A DNA stretch of 48,403 nt from Pseudonocardia sp. (GTDB lineage: Bacteria; Actinomycetota; Actinomycetes; Mycobacteriales; Pseudonocardiaceae): the NCBI RefSeq assembly GCF_029263155.1, contig NZ_JAJCYB010000062.1:1-48403 (forward strand). Reading direction: 5' to 3'. Each line of letters opens with the position of its first letter. The stretch's first letter is position 1. Below, piece after piece: positions 20,744 to 30,569 of the stretch. The notes under the pieces are model-generated. The model had not been told where the DNA came from and searched no databases. It saw nothing but the letters and a program-made list of their open reading frames with translations. The position numbers and the translations under genes are program-made.

Positions 20744-21453
20744 GACTCCTCGACCCACGTGATCGCGGCCTGGCGGCCGGTGGGGGCGTCGCGGCGGTGG
20801 CTGTAGAGGTCGCGGTCCTCCATCGTGCAGCGCGGGTCACCGCCGACGCGGGCCACACCCAGCGCGGTGAGCTGGTGGTAGAGGCCCGCGCGGAGGTCGA
20901 GACCCGGGGTGCCCCTCCGGGTCCGGACGGCGCTGCCGGGCCGCGCGGCGTCGACCTCGGCCGCCATGGCCGCGGGCACCTCGTAGCACCCCCCGCACAC
21001 GGCCGGTCCGAGCAGCACCTCGACGGCGCCGGCCCGGGCGCCCAGCGCCACCATCGCGTCGAGGACGGCCGGCAGCACTCCCGCCGCGGCACCGACCCGC
21101 CCCGCATGGGCCGCGCCGACGACCCCGGCGTGCGGGTCGGCGAGCAGCACCGGCACGCAGTCGGCCGCCAGCACGGCGAGCCCGACACCGGGCAGCGCGG
21201 TCACGGCGGCGTCGGTGTGCGGGCGGTCCGGCTCGCCCGGGACCGGTACCGCGTCGACCGTGGCGACCCGGATGCCGTGCACCTGCTGCAGGTAGACGAC
21301 GGGCACGCCGAGTTCGCGGGACACCCGCGCGCGGTTGGCCGACACGGCCGCCGGGGCGTCGTCGACCCCGGCGGACAGGTTGAACCGCGCGAACCGTCCC
21401 GTGGAGCGGCCACCGGCGCGGGTGGTGACGACGCGACGCACCCGACCGGTCAT
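20740..21453 (-). CDS. pgeF: PgeF family (YfiH/laccase-domain) peptidoglycan editing protein
   Basis: The protein has 237 aa from this ATG. It contains LQQVHGIRVATV, ADCVPVLLAD and GAAHAGRVGAAAGVLPAVL, the His-Cys-His metal site of the family, and ends with CTMEDRDLYSHRRD. E. coli PgeF removes muropeptide precursors that carry L-Ser in place of L-Ala; related proteins act on purine nucleosides. Upstream in-frame GTG codons up to 21486 are alternatives. It follows ftsZ by 82 bp and overlaps the YggS-family gene. Confidence 0.92.
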   Translation of the reverse strand: MTGRVRRVVTTRAGGRSTGRFARFNLSAGVDDAPAAVSANRARVSRELGVPVVYLQQVHGIRVATVDAVPVPGEPDRPHTDAAVTALPGVGLAVLAADCVPVLLADPHAGVVGAAHAGRVGAAAGVLPAVLDAMVALGARAGAVEVLLGPAVCGGCYEVPAAMAAEVDAARPGSAVRTRRGTPGLDLRAGLYHQLTALGVARVGGDPRCTMEDRDLYSHRRDAPTGRQAAITWVEES

Positions 21454-21535
21454 CGCCCACACCGGCCGGGCCCGGCACCCGGGCACGGGTCCCCGCAGGT
21501 GTGCGCGACGGGCGGCGGTGGCGTACCCGGCACCG

Positions 21536-22879
21536 TCAGCGCTTCATGAAGGGCGGCACGTCCACGTCGTCGTCGAAGTCCGTCGCCGCCTGCACCGGCT
21601 CGGTGTACGACGGCGCCGGGCGCTCCGGAACCACCGGCTGGGGCGCGGTGGACGAGGCGTCGGGGCGCTCGGGGCGCCGCGGCTCGGGGAAGCCGGACGG
21701 TGCCGGCGGCAGGGTGCCCGACTGGTTGCTGCCCGCCGACCGTCCCAGGCCGTTCCCGAGACCGTTCCCGCCGCTGTGGTCGCCGTCGGCCGCGGGGGCC
21801 GCCGGGGGCTGGACCGGGGGCGGTGTCGCGGGGGTGGCCGGGGCCGTGCTGCCGCTGACCCCCGGCGCGATCACGCCGGACCCCCGGGCCCCGGTCCCGA
21901 ACGCGGCGGGCTCCAGCTTCTTGTGGGTGGGACCGCCGCCCTCGAACCCGGCGGCGATGACGGTGACGCGCACCTCGTCGCCGAGCGAGTCGTCGATCAC
22001 CGTGCCGAAGATGATGTTCGCCTCGGGGTGCGCCGCCTCCTGGACCAGCGACGCGGCCTCGTTGATCTCGAACAGGCCGAGGTCCGACCCGCCCGCGATC
22101 GACAGCAGCACGCCCTGCGCGCCGTCCATCGACGCCTCCAGCAGCGGCGAGTTGATCGCCTTCTGCGCCGCCTGCACCGCCCGGCCCTCGCCGCGGGAGG
22201 AGCCGATCCCCATCAGGGCGCTGCCCGCGCCGGACATCACGGACTTCACGTCGGCGAAGTCCAGGTTGATCAGGCCGGGTGTCGTGATCAGGTTCGTGAT
22301 GCCCTGGACACCGGAGAGGAGCACCTCGTCGGCGGAACGGAACGCGTCCATCAGGCTCACGCCGGCGTCGCCCAGCTGGAGCAACCGGTCGTTCGGGATG
22401 ACGATGAGCGTGTCGCACTCGTTGCGCATCCCGTTGATGCCCTCTTCGGCCTGCCCGGCGCGGCGGCGGCCCTCGAAGGTGAACGGGCGGGTGACGACGC
22501 CGATGGTCAGGGCCCCGAGCTTGCGCGCGATCGAGGCCACGACGGGCGCGCCACCGGTGCCCGTCCCGCCGCCCTCCCCCGCGGTGACGAAGACCATGTC
22601 GGCCCCCTTGAGGACCTCCTCGATCTCCTCGCGGTGGTCCTCGGCGGCCTTGCGACCCACCTCCGGGTTGGCGCCGGCGCCGAGGCCGCGGGTGAGCTCG
22701 CGGCCGATGTCGAGCTTCACGTCGGCGTCGGACATGAGCAGGGCCTGCGCGTCGGTGTTCACCGCGATGAACTCGACGCCCTTGAGGCCGACCTCGATCA
22801 TGCGGTTGACGGCGTTGACCCCGCCGCCACCGATGCCGACGACCTTGATCACGGCCAGGTAGTTGTGCGGGGGCGTCAT
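21536..22879 (-). CDS. ftsZ: cell division GTPase FtsZ
   Basis: The protein has 447 aa. The tubulin-like GTPase domain (to about residue 320) has [13 protein letters not shown] at the nucleotide site and the signature [14 protein letters not shown] Pro/Ala-rich linker of about 110 residues follows. The extreme C-terminus [10 protein letters not shown] is the peptide that binds SepF and other partners. FtsZ polymerises into the ring that organises septation. AAGGGA lies 6 nt before the ATG, and a TGGACC-17-TAGCGT promoter is visible about 80 nt upstream. Confidence 0.98.
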   Translation of the reverse strand: MTPPHNYLAVIKVVGIGGGGVNAVNRMIEVGLKGVEFIAVNTDAQALLMSDADVKLDIGRELTRGLGAGANPEVGRKAAEDHREEIEEVLKGADMVFVTAGEGGGTGTGGAPVVASIARKLGALTIGVVTRPFTFEGRRRAGQAEEGINGMRNECDTLIVIPNDRLLQLGDAGVSLMDAFRSADEVLLSGVQGITNLITTPGLINLDFADVKSVMSGAGSALMGIGSSRGEGRAVQAAQKAINSPLLEASMDGAQGVLLSIAGGSDLGLFEINEAASLVQEAAHPEANIIFGTVIDDSLGDEVRVTVIAAGFEGGGPTHKKLEPAAFGTGARGSGVIAPGVSGSTAPATPATPPPVQPPAAPAADGDHSGGNGLGNGLGRSAGSNQSGTLPPAPSGFPEPRRPERPDASSTAPQPVVPERPAPSYTEPVQAATDFDDDVDVPPFMKR

Positions 22880-22933
22880 GCGCGGTCCCTTTCCTCAATG
22901 CGGGGCCGGGGGTGTTCCTAACCGACCCCTCGA

Positions 22934-22962
22934 ACGCTAGGTCGCGTTCCCGGCGCGGTCCA
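22934..22962 (-). promoter_or_regulatory. candidate ftsZ promoter
   Basis: On the minus strand, TGGACC (22962-22957) and TAGCGT (22939-22934) are separated by 17 bp. Transcription would start near 22927 in the ftsQ-ftsZ gap, giving a leader of about 48 nt. ftsZ-proximal promoters in this gap are usual in actinobacteria. Confidence 0.6.
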
Positions 22963-23012
22963 GCAGGCGCGCCGGACGTCGGCAACCCCCCGACCGGGTC
23001 GATCTCGACAGA

Positions 23013-24167
23013 TCATGACCTTACGGTGGGCAGTTCGGGGCTCGTCACGTCGTACACGCGACCCGGCTGCGTGAGCAGCGCGACCAGGACGGACGCCTTC
23101 TCGGGACCGCGCTCGGCGGTCCCCCAGCGCACCTGACGGTCCTCGGTGAGCCCGAGGGCGACCTGCGGGGTGCCGCCGCCGGTCGACACGTCGACGGTCC
23201 GCACCTGGGCGCGCAGCCCGTCGGGCAACGCGCCCAGCACGTCCAGGGCGGCGCGGGTGGAGGGGTCGTCGGGTCCGACGGCGCCGAAGGTCAGACGGGG
23301 CAGGTCCGCGGCGACGGGCGCGGCGTAGACGACCCCGGTGGCGTCGACGGGCGCCGGGCCGCGGGCGGTGTCGACGATCGCCACGGCCACCCGCTCGGTG
23401 ATCGCGACGGTGACGGTGTGCGGCCATCCGCGGCCCACCTCGACCATGGCGACGCCGGGCAGCTGCGCCACCCGTGCCGCGATCCCCGCCGTGTCGACCG
23501 AGGCCAGCGGCCCGCCCGGGACCACGGCCGCCGCGGCCAGCACCTCCTCCACGGGCACGGCGGAGGCCCCGCTGACCTCGACCCCCTCCACGTCGGCGAG
23601 GCCCAGGTCGAACAGCAGCAGCCGGCCACCGACCGCGAGGCCCGCGAGCAGTACCAGGCCGGCCACCAGCGCGGCGACCCGGCGCCTGCGGCGGTGGACC
23701 GGCGACAACGGAGCGGGCCGGGACGGCTCGGCGCCCCGTTCCTCCGCCGTCCCGACGCCCGGGCCCGTTCCGCGAGCGGGCCGGGTACTCGCGCGCTCCC
23801 CGGTCGCCCGGGCGCGAGGGCCGGCGCGCCGGGACCCGGCCGACCGGGCGGCCCGGGACCGCGCGTCACCTGCCGGGTCGTCGCCGGGCGACTCGGCGGT
23901 CCGGGACCTGCGGGAGCCGGGATCGGGCCGCGCGGCCCCGGATCGGGGGGCCCGGCCACGGGACACGCCGGCCCGGGACGCCGCACCACGGGAGGCCGCA
24001 CCACGGGACCCGGGCGCGCCGGACTCGCCGGCCGGCCCGGCCGTGCGCGACACCGCCGGTCCCCGCTCCCCCGTCACCGGGTCGCCCTCCCGGGCCCGCC
24101 GCGCGACCGCCTCCCCCACCGTCTCGCGCCGGCCGCGGGCCGGGTCGGCGGGCGGGCGCGGGCTCAT
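23013..24167 (-). CDS. ftsQ: divisome protein FtsQ with a long basic N-terminal tail
   Basis: The protein has 384 aa. Residues 1-165 are a disordered cytoplasmic tail rich in Arg, Ser, Gly, Ala and Pro, with repeats such as SRGAASRGAASRAG. One transmembrane helix follows (RVAALVAGLVLLAGLAVGG), then the POTRA domain (VEGVEVSGASAVPVEEVLAAA) and the beta domain to VYDVTSPELPTVRS. FtsQ bridges early and late divisome proteins. The ATG at 24167 has GAGG 8-9 nt upstream. The tail is longer than in most FtsQ proteins. Confidence 0.93.
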   Translation of the reverse strand: MSPRPPADPARGRRETVGEAVARRAREGDPVTGERGPAVSRTAGPAGESGAPGSRGAASRGAASRAGVSRGRAPRSGAARPDPGSRRSRTAESPGDDPAGDARSRAARSAGSRRAGPRARATGERASTRPARGTGPGVGTAEERGAEPSRPAPLSPVHRRRRRVAALVAGLVLLAGLAVGGRLLLFDLGLADVEGVEVSGASAVPVEEVLAAAAVVPGGPLASVDTAGIAARVAQLPGVAMVEVGRGWPHTVTVAITERVAVAIVDTARGPAPVDATGVVYAAPVAADLPRLTFGAVGPDDPSTRAALDVLGALPDGLRAQVRTVDVSTGGGTPQVALGLTEDRQVRWGTAERGPEKASVLVALLTQPGRVYDVTSPELPTVRS

Positions 24168-24213
24168 CGCCGGACCTCACCGCGGGCGCCCGGCACCGTG
24201 CCCGTCGCCCGGT

Positions 24214-25611
24214 TCACGGGCGCCGCTCGAGCTCGAGCAGGACCTCCGGGCCCAGTACGGTGACGTCGCCCGCACCCATCGTGATCACGAGATCCCCGGG
24301 CCGCACGATCCCGGCGACGACGGCCGGCACGTCCGACCAGTGCGGCACGAACCGCACCCGGCCCTCGGGCAGCGGCACCGCGTCGGCGACCAGCGCACCG
24401 GTGACCCCCGGCACCGGGTCCTCCCGGGCACCGAACACGTCGAGCACCACGACCTCGTCGGCCAGGGCGAGCGCGCGGCCGAAGTCGGCGGCGAACTCGC
24501 GGGTGCGGGAGTAGAGGTGCGGCTGGAAGGCCACGACGACGCGCCCGGCACCGGCCACCACGTCGCGGGCCGCGCGCAGCTGCGCGGCGACCTTGCTGGG
24601 GTGGTGGGCGTAGTCGTCGTACACGGCGACGCCGCCCGCGCGTCCCTTGAACTCGAAGCGCCGCCGCACGCCGTCGAAGGCGGCCAGGCCGGCGAGCAGC
24701 GCCTCCGGAGTGCCACCGAGCTCGACGCCGGCGAGCAGCGCGGCCAGCGCGTTGAGGGCCATGTGCTCGCCGGGCACGGCCAGGCGCAGCAGGTGCTCCA
24801 CGCCGCCGTGGCGCAGCACCACGCGGGCACCGGGGCCGTCGGGGCGGAAGTCGACCAGCTGGGCGTCGCCGGACCGGCCGTAGCGCTGCACGCGGATGCC
24901 GCGCGACTCGGCCAGCCGGGCGAGGTCCGCGGAACCGGGGTCGTCGGCGCAGGCCACGAGCAGCCCGCCCGGGGTGATCCGGTCGAGGAAGGCGCCGAAG
25001 GCGGCGATGTAGGCCCCGGGCGTGCCGTAGTGGTCGAGGTGGTCGGCCTCGACGTTGGTGACGACCGCGACCACCGGGGAGAACGCGAGGAAGGAGGCGT
25101 CGCTCTCGTCGGCCTCGGCCACGAACACCGCGCCGGTGCCCTCGTGCGCGCCGGACCCGGACGAGGCGAGGTCGCCGCCGATCGCGAACGACGGGTCCAG
25201 GCCCGCGTGCTGCAACGCGACGGTCAGCATCGAGGTCGTGGACGTCTTGCCCGCGGTGCCGGTGACGCACGCGAGGCGCCTGCCCACGGTGAGCGCGGCG
25301 AGGGCCTGCGCGCGGTGCACGACGTCGAGGCCGCGCTCGCGGGCGGCGGCCAGCTCCGGGTTGGTGGCCCGGATCGCCGAGGAGACGACGACGGTGGCGG
25401 GCGCCTCGGGCAGGTGCGCCGGGTCGTGGCCGACCTCCACCCGCGCGCCCAGCGCCCGCAGCGCCAGCACCACCCGCGAGTCCTTCGCGTCGGAGCCGGA
25501 CACGGTGGCGCCGCGGGCCAGCAGGATCCGCGCGATGCCGCTCATCCCCGCCCCGCCGATGCCGATGAGATGGACGCGGTCGTGCAGCTCGACGGGCTCG
25601 GTGGGTGTCAC
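24214..25611 (-). CDS. murC: UDP-N-acetylmuramate--L-alanine ligase
   Basis: The protein has 465 aa and is the ATP-dependent ligase that adds the first amino acid to UDP-MurNAc. The N-terminal UDP-binding loop is HLIGIGGAGMSGIA. The P-loop reads CVTGTAGKTSTTSM, with Ala where many MurC proteins have His. VFVAEADESDASFL, NVEADHLDHYG and YDDYAHHPSKV are the further conserved motifs. The GTG at 25611 has GGAG 5-6 nt upstream. A hairpin-forming spacer of 85 bp separates it from murG. Confidence 0.97.
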   Translation of the reverse strand: MTPTEPVELHDRVHLIGIGGAGMSGIARILLARGATVSGSDAKDSRVVLALRALGARVEVGHDPAHLPEAPATVVVSSAIRATNPELAAARERGLDVVHRAQALAALTVGRRLACVTGTAGKTSTTSMLTVALQHAGLDPSFAIGGDLASSGSGAHEGTGAVFVAEADESDASFLAFSPVVAVVTNVEADHLDHYGTPGAYIAAFGAFLDRITPGGLLVACADDPGSADLARLAESRGIRVQRYGRSGDAQLVDFRPDGPGARVVLRHGGVEHLLRLAVPGEHMALNALAALLAGVELGGTPEALLAGLAAFDGVRRRFEFKGRAGGVAVYDDYAHHPSKVAAQLRAARDVVAGAGRVVVAFQPHLYSRTREFAADFGRALALADEVVVLDVFGAREDPVPGVTGALVADAVPLPEGRVRFVPHWSDVPAVVAGIVRPGDLVITMGAGDVTVLGPEVLLELERRP

Positions 25612-25634
25612 GGCTGCTCCATGATCGCCACGTG

Positions 25635-25670
25635 CGGGACATGAGCTGCACATGCGCAGCCCGTGTCCCG
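25635..25670. repeat. imperfect palindrome in the murG-murC spacer
   Basis: CGGGACATGAGCTGC (25635-25649) and GCAGCCCGTGTCCCG (25656-25670) pair at 13 of 15 positions around a 6-nt loop. In the transcript it would form a hairpin 24 nt before the murC start. It could be a processing or attenuation site. Confidence 0.65.
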
Positions 25671-25696
25671 ATCCTGCTGATCACGGGCCCCGGCGG

Positions 25697-26776
25697 TCAC
25701 GCCCGCACCCCGATCACGTCGAGGACGACGCGGGCGAGCCGCTCGTCGGCGTCGGCGTGCCCGGACGCCCGGGCCGCGGCGCCCATCGCCGCCAGCCGCT
25801 GCGGGTCGGCGAGCAGCGGCAGCAGCTCGGTGAGCACGCGGTCGCCGGTGAGCTCGGCGTCGGGCACCAGGTACCCGCCCCCGGCCGCGACGACCGGGCC
25901 GGCGTTGAGCGCCTGCTCGCCGTTGCCGTGCGGCAGCGGGACGTAGACCGCGGGCAGGCCGACGGCCGACACCTCGGCGACCGTCATCGCCCCGGCCCGC
26001 CCGAGCACGGCGTCGGCGGCGGCGTAGGCCAGGTGCATGTCGTCGATATAGGGCAGCGGCACGTAGCCGGGGGTGGCCGTCGCGGCGACCCCGTCCTTCC
26101 CGTGCGCGTGCAGCACGCCGATCCCGTTGTGGATCAGGCCCGGGAGCGCCGCGGCGAGCGCGGAGTTGAGGGTGCGCGCGCCCTGGGAGCCGCCGAACAC
26201 GAGCAGCACGGGGCCGTCGGCGGGCAGCCCGAACTTCGCGCGGGCCTCGGCGCGCAGCGCGGCCCGGTCGAGCGTGGTGACGGCGCGGCGCAGCGGGATG
26301 CCCAGCACCTGCGCGCCTGCCAGCCCGCTGCCGGGCACCGCGGCGACGACCCGCGCGGCGAACCGCGCCCCCACCTTGTTGGCGAGCCCGGCGCGCGCGT
26401 TGGCCTCGTGCACGACGATCGGCACCCGGCCGCGCGCTCCCAGGTAGGCAGGCAGGGCGACGTAGCCCCCGAACCCGACGACGACGTCGGCGTCGACGGC
26501 GGCGAGCACCTCGCGCACCCGGCGCACCGCTCCGCGCACCCGCCCGGGCAGCCGGAGCAGGTCGGTGCTGGGCCGGCGCGGCAGGGGCACGGGCGGGACG
26601 AGCTCCAGCGGGTAGCCGCGCGCGGGGATCAGCGTGGCGTCCAGGCCGCGGTCGGTGCCCAGCGCGGTGACCCGCGCCGTGGGCACGAGCCGGCACACGG
26701 CGTCGGCGAGCGCGAGCGCTGGCTCGATGTGCCCCGCGCTGCCACCCCCGGCCACGACGATCGACGGGCCGCTCAT
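25697..26776 (-). CDS. murG: UDP-GlcNAc:undecaprenyl-PP-MurNAc-pentapeptide transferase
   Basis: The protein has 359 aa and makes lipid II from lipid I on the inner membrane face. Motifs are [19 protein letters not shown] at the start, [30 protein letters not shown] and [14 protein letters not shown], with the donor site [24 protein letters not shown]. The ATG at 26776 overlaps the ftsW stop (ATGA). The frame is open far upstream, but that part is a shadow of ftsW. Confidence 0.97.
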   Translation of the reverse strand: MSGPSIVVAGGGSAGHIEPALALADAVCRLVPTARVTALGTDRGLDATLIPARGYPLELVPPVPLPRRPSTDLLRLPGRVRGAVRRVREVLAAVDADVVVGFGGYVALPAYLGARGRVPIVVHEANARAGLANKVGARFAARVVAAVPGSGLAGAQVLGIPLRRAVTTLDRAALRAEARAKFGLPADGPVLLVFGGSQGARTLNSALAAALPGLIHNGIGVLHAHGKDGVAATATPGYVPLPYIDDMHLAYAAADAVLGRAGAMTVAEVSAVGLPAVYVPLPHGNGEQALNAGPVVAAGGGYLVPDAELTGDRVLTELLPLLADPQRLAAMGAAARASGHADADERLARVVLDVIGVRA

Positions 26777-28056
26777 CGCACCTTCCCCGCCGTGCGCGCC
26801 GTGGGAGCGCGGTACGGCTCGGGCGCCGGGAGCAGCAGCATCCGCGCGACCCGGCCCTGGCCGTGGCGGCGCAGCACCGCCACCGCCTCGGGTTCGTGGC
26901 GCGCGGCGTTGGCGAGCACGCCGAAGACGAACATGGTGACCACGAGCGAGGTGCCTCCCGAGGAGATCAGCGGCAGCTGCAGGCCGGTCACCGGCAGCAG
27001 CCCCACGACGTAGGAGATGTTGATGGCGGCCTGCCCGACCAGCCACGTGGTGGAGGTCGCGACGACGATGCGCAGCCACGGGTCGTTGTTGCGTGCGGCG
27101 ATCCGGAAGCCGGTGTAGGCCAGCGTCGCGAACAGGGCCAGCACGGCGAACGCGCCGACGAAGCCGAGCTCCTCGCCGATGATCGCGAAGATGAAGTCGT
27201 TGTGGGCGTTGGGCAGGTAGTTCCACTTGGCGCGGCCCTGGCCGAGCCCGACGCCGAACAGGCCGCCGTCGGCGAGCGAGTACAGCGCCTGCCGGGCCTG
27301 GAACCCGGCCCGCTGCGCGTCGGCCCCGCTGCTGTCGAGGAACGAGGTGATGCGCGCGAGCCGGTACGGCTCGGCCAGCCCGAGCACCAGCGCACCGAGC
27401 GCGGCGCCACCGAGCAGCGCGACCATCAGCCGCATCGGCGCCCCGGCGAAGAACAGCAGCGCGAGCAGCACCACGCCCAGCGTGATCGTCATGCCGAGGT
27501 CGGGTTGGAGCACCAGCAGCACGCACAGCAGCACCGCCACCGGCACGACCGGGGACAGCGCGTACTTCCAACGGTGCATCACCGCGCGCCGCGCCACCAG
27601 CACGTGCGCACCCCACAGCGTCAGCGCCACCTTGACCGCCTCCGACGGCTGGATCGTGAACGACCCGCCGATCGCGATCCACGCCTTCGACCCGCTGCGC
27701 TCGGTGCCCACGAGCAGCACCGCGACCAGCGACGCGATGCCGACCACCAGCGCCGCCGGGGCCAGTGCGCGCAGCCGGCGCGGGGTGAGCCGCAGCCCGA
27801 GCCAGAACATGAAGGCACCGGGCACGCAGAACAGCAGCTGCCGGTAGAACACGTCGTAGGACGATCCGTCGCTGACGAACGACTCCACCGACGACGCCGA
27901 GAGCACCATCACCAGCCCGAACAGGGTGAGCAGCCCGAACACGCCGAGCACCAGGTGCAGCGAGGTCAGCGGGCGCGCCAGCCACTGCGCCAGCGCGGTG
28001 CCGGCCCGCCCGACCGCCTGCCGCACCGGGCCCGGACGTGCCGTCCTCGTGCTCAC
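26773..28056 (-). CDS. ftsW: septal peptidoglycan polymerase FtsW (SEDS family)
   Basis: The protein has 427 aa with about ten transmembrane helices. SEDS motifs are [49 protein letters not shown] and [15 protein letters not shown]. FtsW polymerises lipid II at the septum together with the transpeptidase FtsI. The GTG at 28056 overlaps the murD stop by 4 bases. N- and C-terminal tails are basic and cytoplasmic. Confidence 0.97.
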   Translation of the reverse strand: MSTRTARPGPVRQAVGRAGTALAQWLARPLTSLHLVLGVFGLLTLFGLVMVLSASSVESFVSDGSSYDVFYRQLLFCVPGAFMFWLGLRLTPRRLRALAPAALVVGIASLVAVLLVGTERSGSKAWIAIGGSFTIQPSEAVKVALTLWGAHVLVARRAVMHRWKYALSPVVPVAVLLCVLLVLQPDLGMTITLGVVLLALLFFAGAPMRLMVALLGGAALGALVLGLAEPYRLARITSFLDSSGADAQRAGFQARQALYSLADGGLFGVGLGQGRAKWNYLPNAHNDFIFAIIGEELGFVGAFAVLALFATLAYTGFRIAARNNDPWLRIVVATSTTWLVGQAAINISYVVGLLPVTGLQLPLISSGGTSLVVTMFVFGVLANAARHEPEAVAVLRRHGQGRVARMLLLPAPEPYRAPTARTAGKVR

Positions 28057-29408
28057 ACCCGCTCCAGGCGGCCGACCGCGGCCGCGAACGCGTCACCCCG
28101 CGCGGCGTAGTCGCGGAACTGGTCCATCGACGCCGCGGCCGGCGCCAGCAGCACGACGTCCCCGGGGCGGGCGAGGGCGGCGGCTCGGGTCACGGCGGCG
28201 GTCATGGGCTCATCGTCGCCCGCGATCACCTCGGTCACGGGGACCTCGGGCGCGTGTCGCGCCAGTGCGCCGACGATCTCCGAGCGGTCGGTGCCGATCA
28301 CCACGGCCGCGCGCAGGCGGCCCGCGTGCCGGGCGACGACGGCGTCGACGGTGGCCCCCTTGAGCAGCCCGCCCGCGATCCACACGATCCGGGATCCGGC
28401 CGGGACCGCGGCCAGCGAGGCGTCGGCGGCGTGCGGGTTGGTGGCCTTGGAGTCGTCGACCCAGGTGACACCGCGCACCGTCGCGACCGGATCGGCGCGG
28501 TGGCGGCCGGGGCGGAACGCCTCCAGCGCGGACCGGACGGCGCCCGGTGCGACCCCGTCGGCCCGGGCCAGCGCGGCCGCGGCCAGCGCGTCGGTGACCC
28601 CGGGCGGGCCCGCCGGGCGCACCGCCTTCGCCTCGACCAGCTCGGCGTCGCCGAAGGCCCGGTCGACCAGCACCCCGTCGACGACGCCCAGCTGACCCGG
28701 CCGCGGCTCGCCCAGCGTGACCCCGACGCGGCGCAGGGCCGGGGCCGTGTCGAGCAGCGCGGCCGCGCGGGCGTCGTCGATGCCGGCGACCGCCACCGGG
28801 CCGAGCAGGGCGCGCGCCTTCGCCGACGCGTAGGCGTCCATCGAGCCGTGCCAGTCCAGGTGGTCCTCGGCGACGTTGAGCACGCACCCGGCCGCGGGCA
28901 CGATCGACGGCGACCAGTGCAGCTGGAAGCTCGACAGCTCCACCGCCAGCACCTCGTGCCCGGCCCGGACCGCGTCGACGGCCGGGTACCCGATGTTCCC
29001 GCAGGCCACGGCGTCGCGGCCGGCGGCGAGCAGGATCGCGGCGAGCATCTCGGTGGTGGTGGTCTTGCCGTTGGTGCCGGTGACGACGAGCCAGCGGGGC
29101 GGCCGACCCCGCGCCGCGCCCAGCCACCACGCGAGCTCGGCCTCCCCCACCACGGGCACCCCGGCGCGGGTCAGCGGATGGTCGGGCCGGCGACCGGGCC
29201 CGGTGACGACGAGCGCGGTGCCCGGCGGCAGCGGATCATCCTCGGCCCCGGCGGTGACGCCGTCGGGCAGCCCGGTGAGCCGCTCCGGCACGGCGTCGGT
29301 GACGGTGACGAGCGCCCCCAGCTCGACCAGCGCCCGGGCGGCGGCGAGCCCGGACACCCCCGCCCCGGCCACGACGACGGACGCGCCCGCCACCTCACCC
29401 ACCCTCAC
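28053..29408 (-). CDS. murD: UDP-N-acetylmuramoyl-L-alanine--D-glutamate ligase
   Basis: The protein has 451 aa. The N-terminal nucleotide-binding loop is [17 protein letters not shown], the P-loop [15 protein letters not shown], and the later motifs [17 protein letters not shown] and [17 protein letters not shown] are typical of MurD. It adds D-Glu to UDP-MurNAc-L-Ala. The GTG at 29408 has GGAGG 6 nt upstream. An inverted-repeat element lies in the 90 bp between mraY and this gene. Confidence 0.97.
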   Translation of the reverse strand: MRVGEVAGASVVVAGAGVSGLAAARALVELGALVTVTDAVPERLTGLPDGVTAGAEDDPLPPGTALVVTGPGRRPDHPLTRAGVPVVGEAELAWWLGAARGRPPRWLVVTGTNGKTTTTEMLAAILLAAGRDAVACGNIGYPAVDAVRAGHEVLAVELSSFQLHWSPSIVPAAGCVLNVAEDHLDWHGSMDAYASAKARALLGPVAVAGIDDARAAALLDTAPALRRVGVTLGEPRPGQLGVVDGVLVDRAFGDAELVEAKAVRPAGPPGVTDALAAAALARADGVAPGAVRSALEAFRPGRHRADPVATVRGVTWVDDSKATNPHAADASLAAVPAGSRIVWIAGGLLKGATVDAVVARHAGRLRAAVVIGTDRSEIVGALARHAPEVPVTEVIAGDDEPMTAAVTRAAALARPGDVVLLAPAAASMDQFRDYAARGDAFAAAVGRLERV

Positions 29409-29423
29409 CGCTCGCCTCCGGGT

Positions 29424-29484
29424 GCACCTCGGAGCCACAGTGCTGTGCTGCGGTCCCGGGAACAGCAGTACGGCTCCGACGTGC
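29424..29484. repeat. inverted-repeat element, copy 1 (mraY-murD gap)
   Basis: Two 23-bp arms, 29424-29446 and 29462-29484, pair at 19 of 23 positions around a 15-bp spacer. The arm begins GCACCTCGGAGCC and ends TGCTGT. A second copy of the element is at 47660-47720; the left arm here is identical at 21 of 23 positions to the reverse complement of the right arm there. Confidence 0.8.
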
Positions 29485-29498
29485 AGGGTGACGGCACG

Positions 29499-30569
29499 TC
29501 AGAGCCCCGCGCTCGCCGTGAGCCACTCGCTGTAGAACAGGCCCAGGCCCAGGGCCGCGCACATCGCCGCGAGCAGCCAGAACCGGATGATGACCGTGGT
29601 CTCCGCCCACCCGGCCAGCTCGAAGTGGTGGTGGAACGGCGCCATCCGGAACAGCCGCCGCCGGGTCGTGCGGAACACCACGATCTGCAGCGCGACCGAC
29701 AGGATCTCCACCACGAACACCCCGCCGATGACGATGAGCAGCAGCTCGGTCCGCGTGACGATCGACAGCCCGGCGATCAGCCCGCCCAGCGCCAGCGAGC
29801 CGGTGTCGCCCATGAAGATCCGTGCCGGTGCGGCGTTCCACCACAGGAACCCGATGCAGCCGCCCATCGCCGCGGCGGCGACGAGCCCGACGTCGAGCGG
29901 GTCGCGCACCTGGTAGCAGCCGGCCACGGCGTTGAGCGCGCACGCGTTGCGGAACTGCCAGAACGCGATGATCACGTAGGTGGCCAGCACCATCGCCGCG
30001 GTGCCCGCGGCCAGGCCGTCGAGGCCGTCGGTGAGGTTCACCGCGTTCGACCAGGCCGCGATCACCAGGTAGGCGAACACCACGAACCCGATCGCGCCGA
30101 AGCTGAGCACCGTGATGTCGCGGACGAACGACAGGTTCGTCGAGGCCGGTGTGAGGCCCTCGGCGTTGGCGAACCGCACCGCGATCACCCCGAAGATCAC
30201 GGCGGTCACCAGCTGGCCGACCAGCTTGGAGGTCTTGTTCAGGCCGAGGTTGCGCTTGCGGCGCAGCTTGAGGAAGTCGTCGAGGAAGCCGACCGCGCCC
30301 AGCGCCGTGGTCAGGAACAGCACCAGCATCGCCGAGAGCGTGATCGGCTCACCGGTGAAGGCGTGCGAGAGCAGGTAGCCCAGCCAGATGGCCAGCAGGA
30401 TCGCGACACCGCCCATCGTGGGCGTGCCGCGCTTGGCCTGGTGGCTCGACGGGCCCTCGGCACGGATCTCCTGGCCGAAACCCTGCCGCGCGAAGAAGCG
30501 GATCAGGTACGGCGTGAGCAGGATCGACACCGCGAGCGCGACGCCGGCGGCGATGAAGACACCCCTCAC
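29499..30569 (-). CDS. mraY: phospho-MurNAc-pentapeptide transferase
   Basis: The protein has 356 aa with ten transmembrane helices and makes lipid I from UDP-MurNAc-pentapeptide and undecaprenyl phosphate. Signature motifs are [53 protein letters not shown] and [12 protein letters not shown]. The GTG at 30569 overlaps the murF stop by 4 bases. Confidence 0.98.
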   Translation of the reverse strand: MRGVFIAAGVALAVSILLTPYLIRFFARQGFGQEIRAEGPSSHQAKRGTPTMGGVAILLAIWLGYLLSHAFTGEPITLSAMLVLFLTTALGAVGFLDDFLKLRRKRNLGLNKTSKLVGQLVTAVIFGVIAVRFANAEGLTPASTNLSFVRDITVLSFGAIGFVVFAYLVIAAWSNAVNLTDGLDGLAAGTAAMVLATYVIIAFWQFRNACALNAVAGCYQVRDPLDVGLVAAAAMGGCIGFLWWNAAPARIFMGDTGSLALGGLIAGLSIVTRTELLLIVIGGVFVVEILSVALQIVVFRTTRRRLFRMAPFHHHFELAGWAETTVIIRFWLLAAMCAALGLGLFYSEWLTASAGL

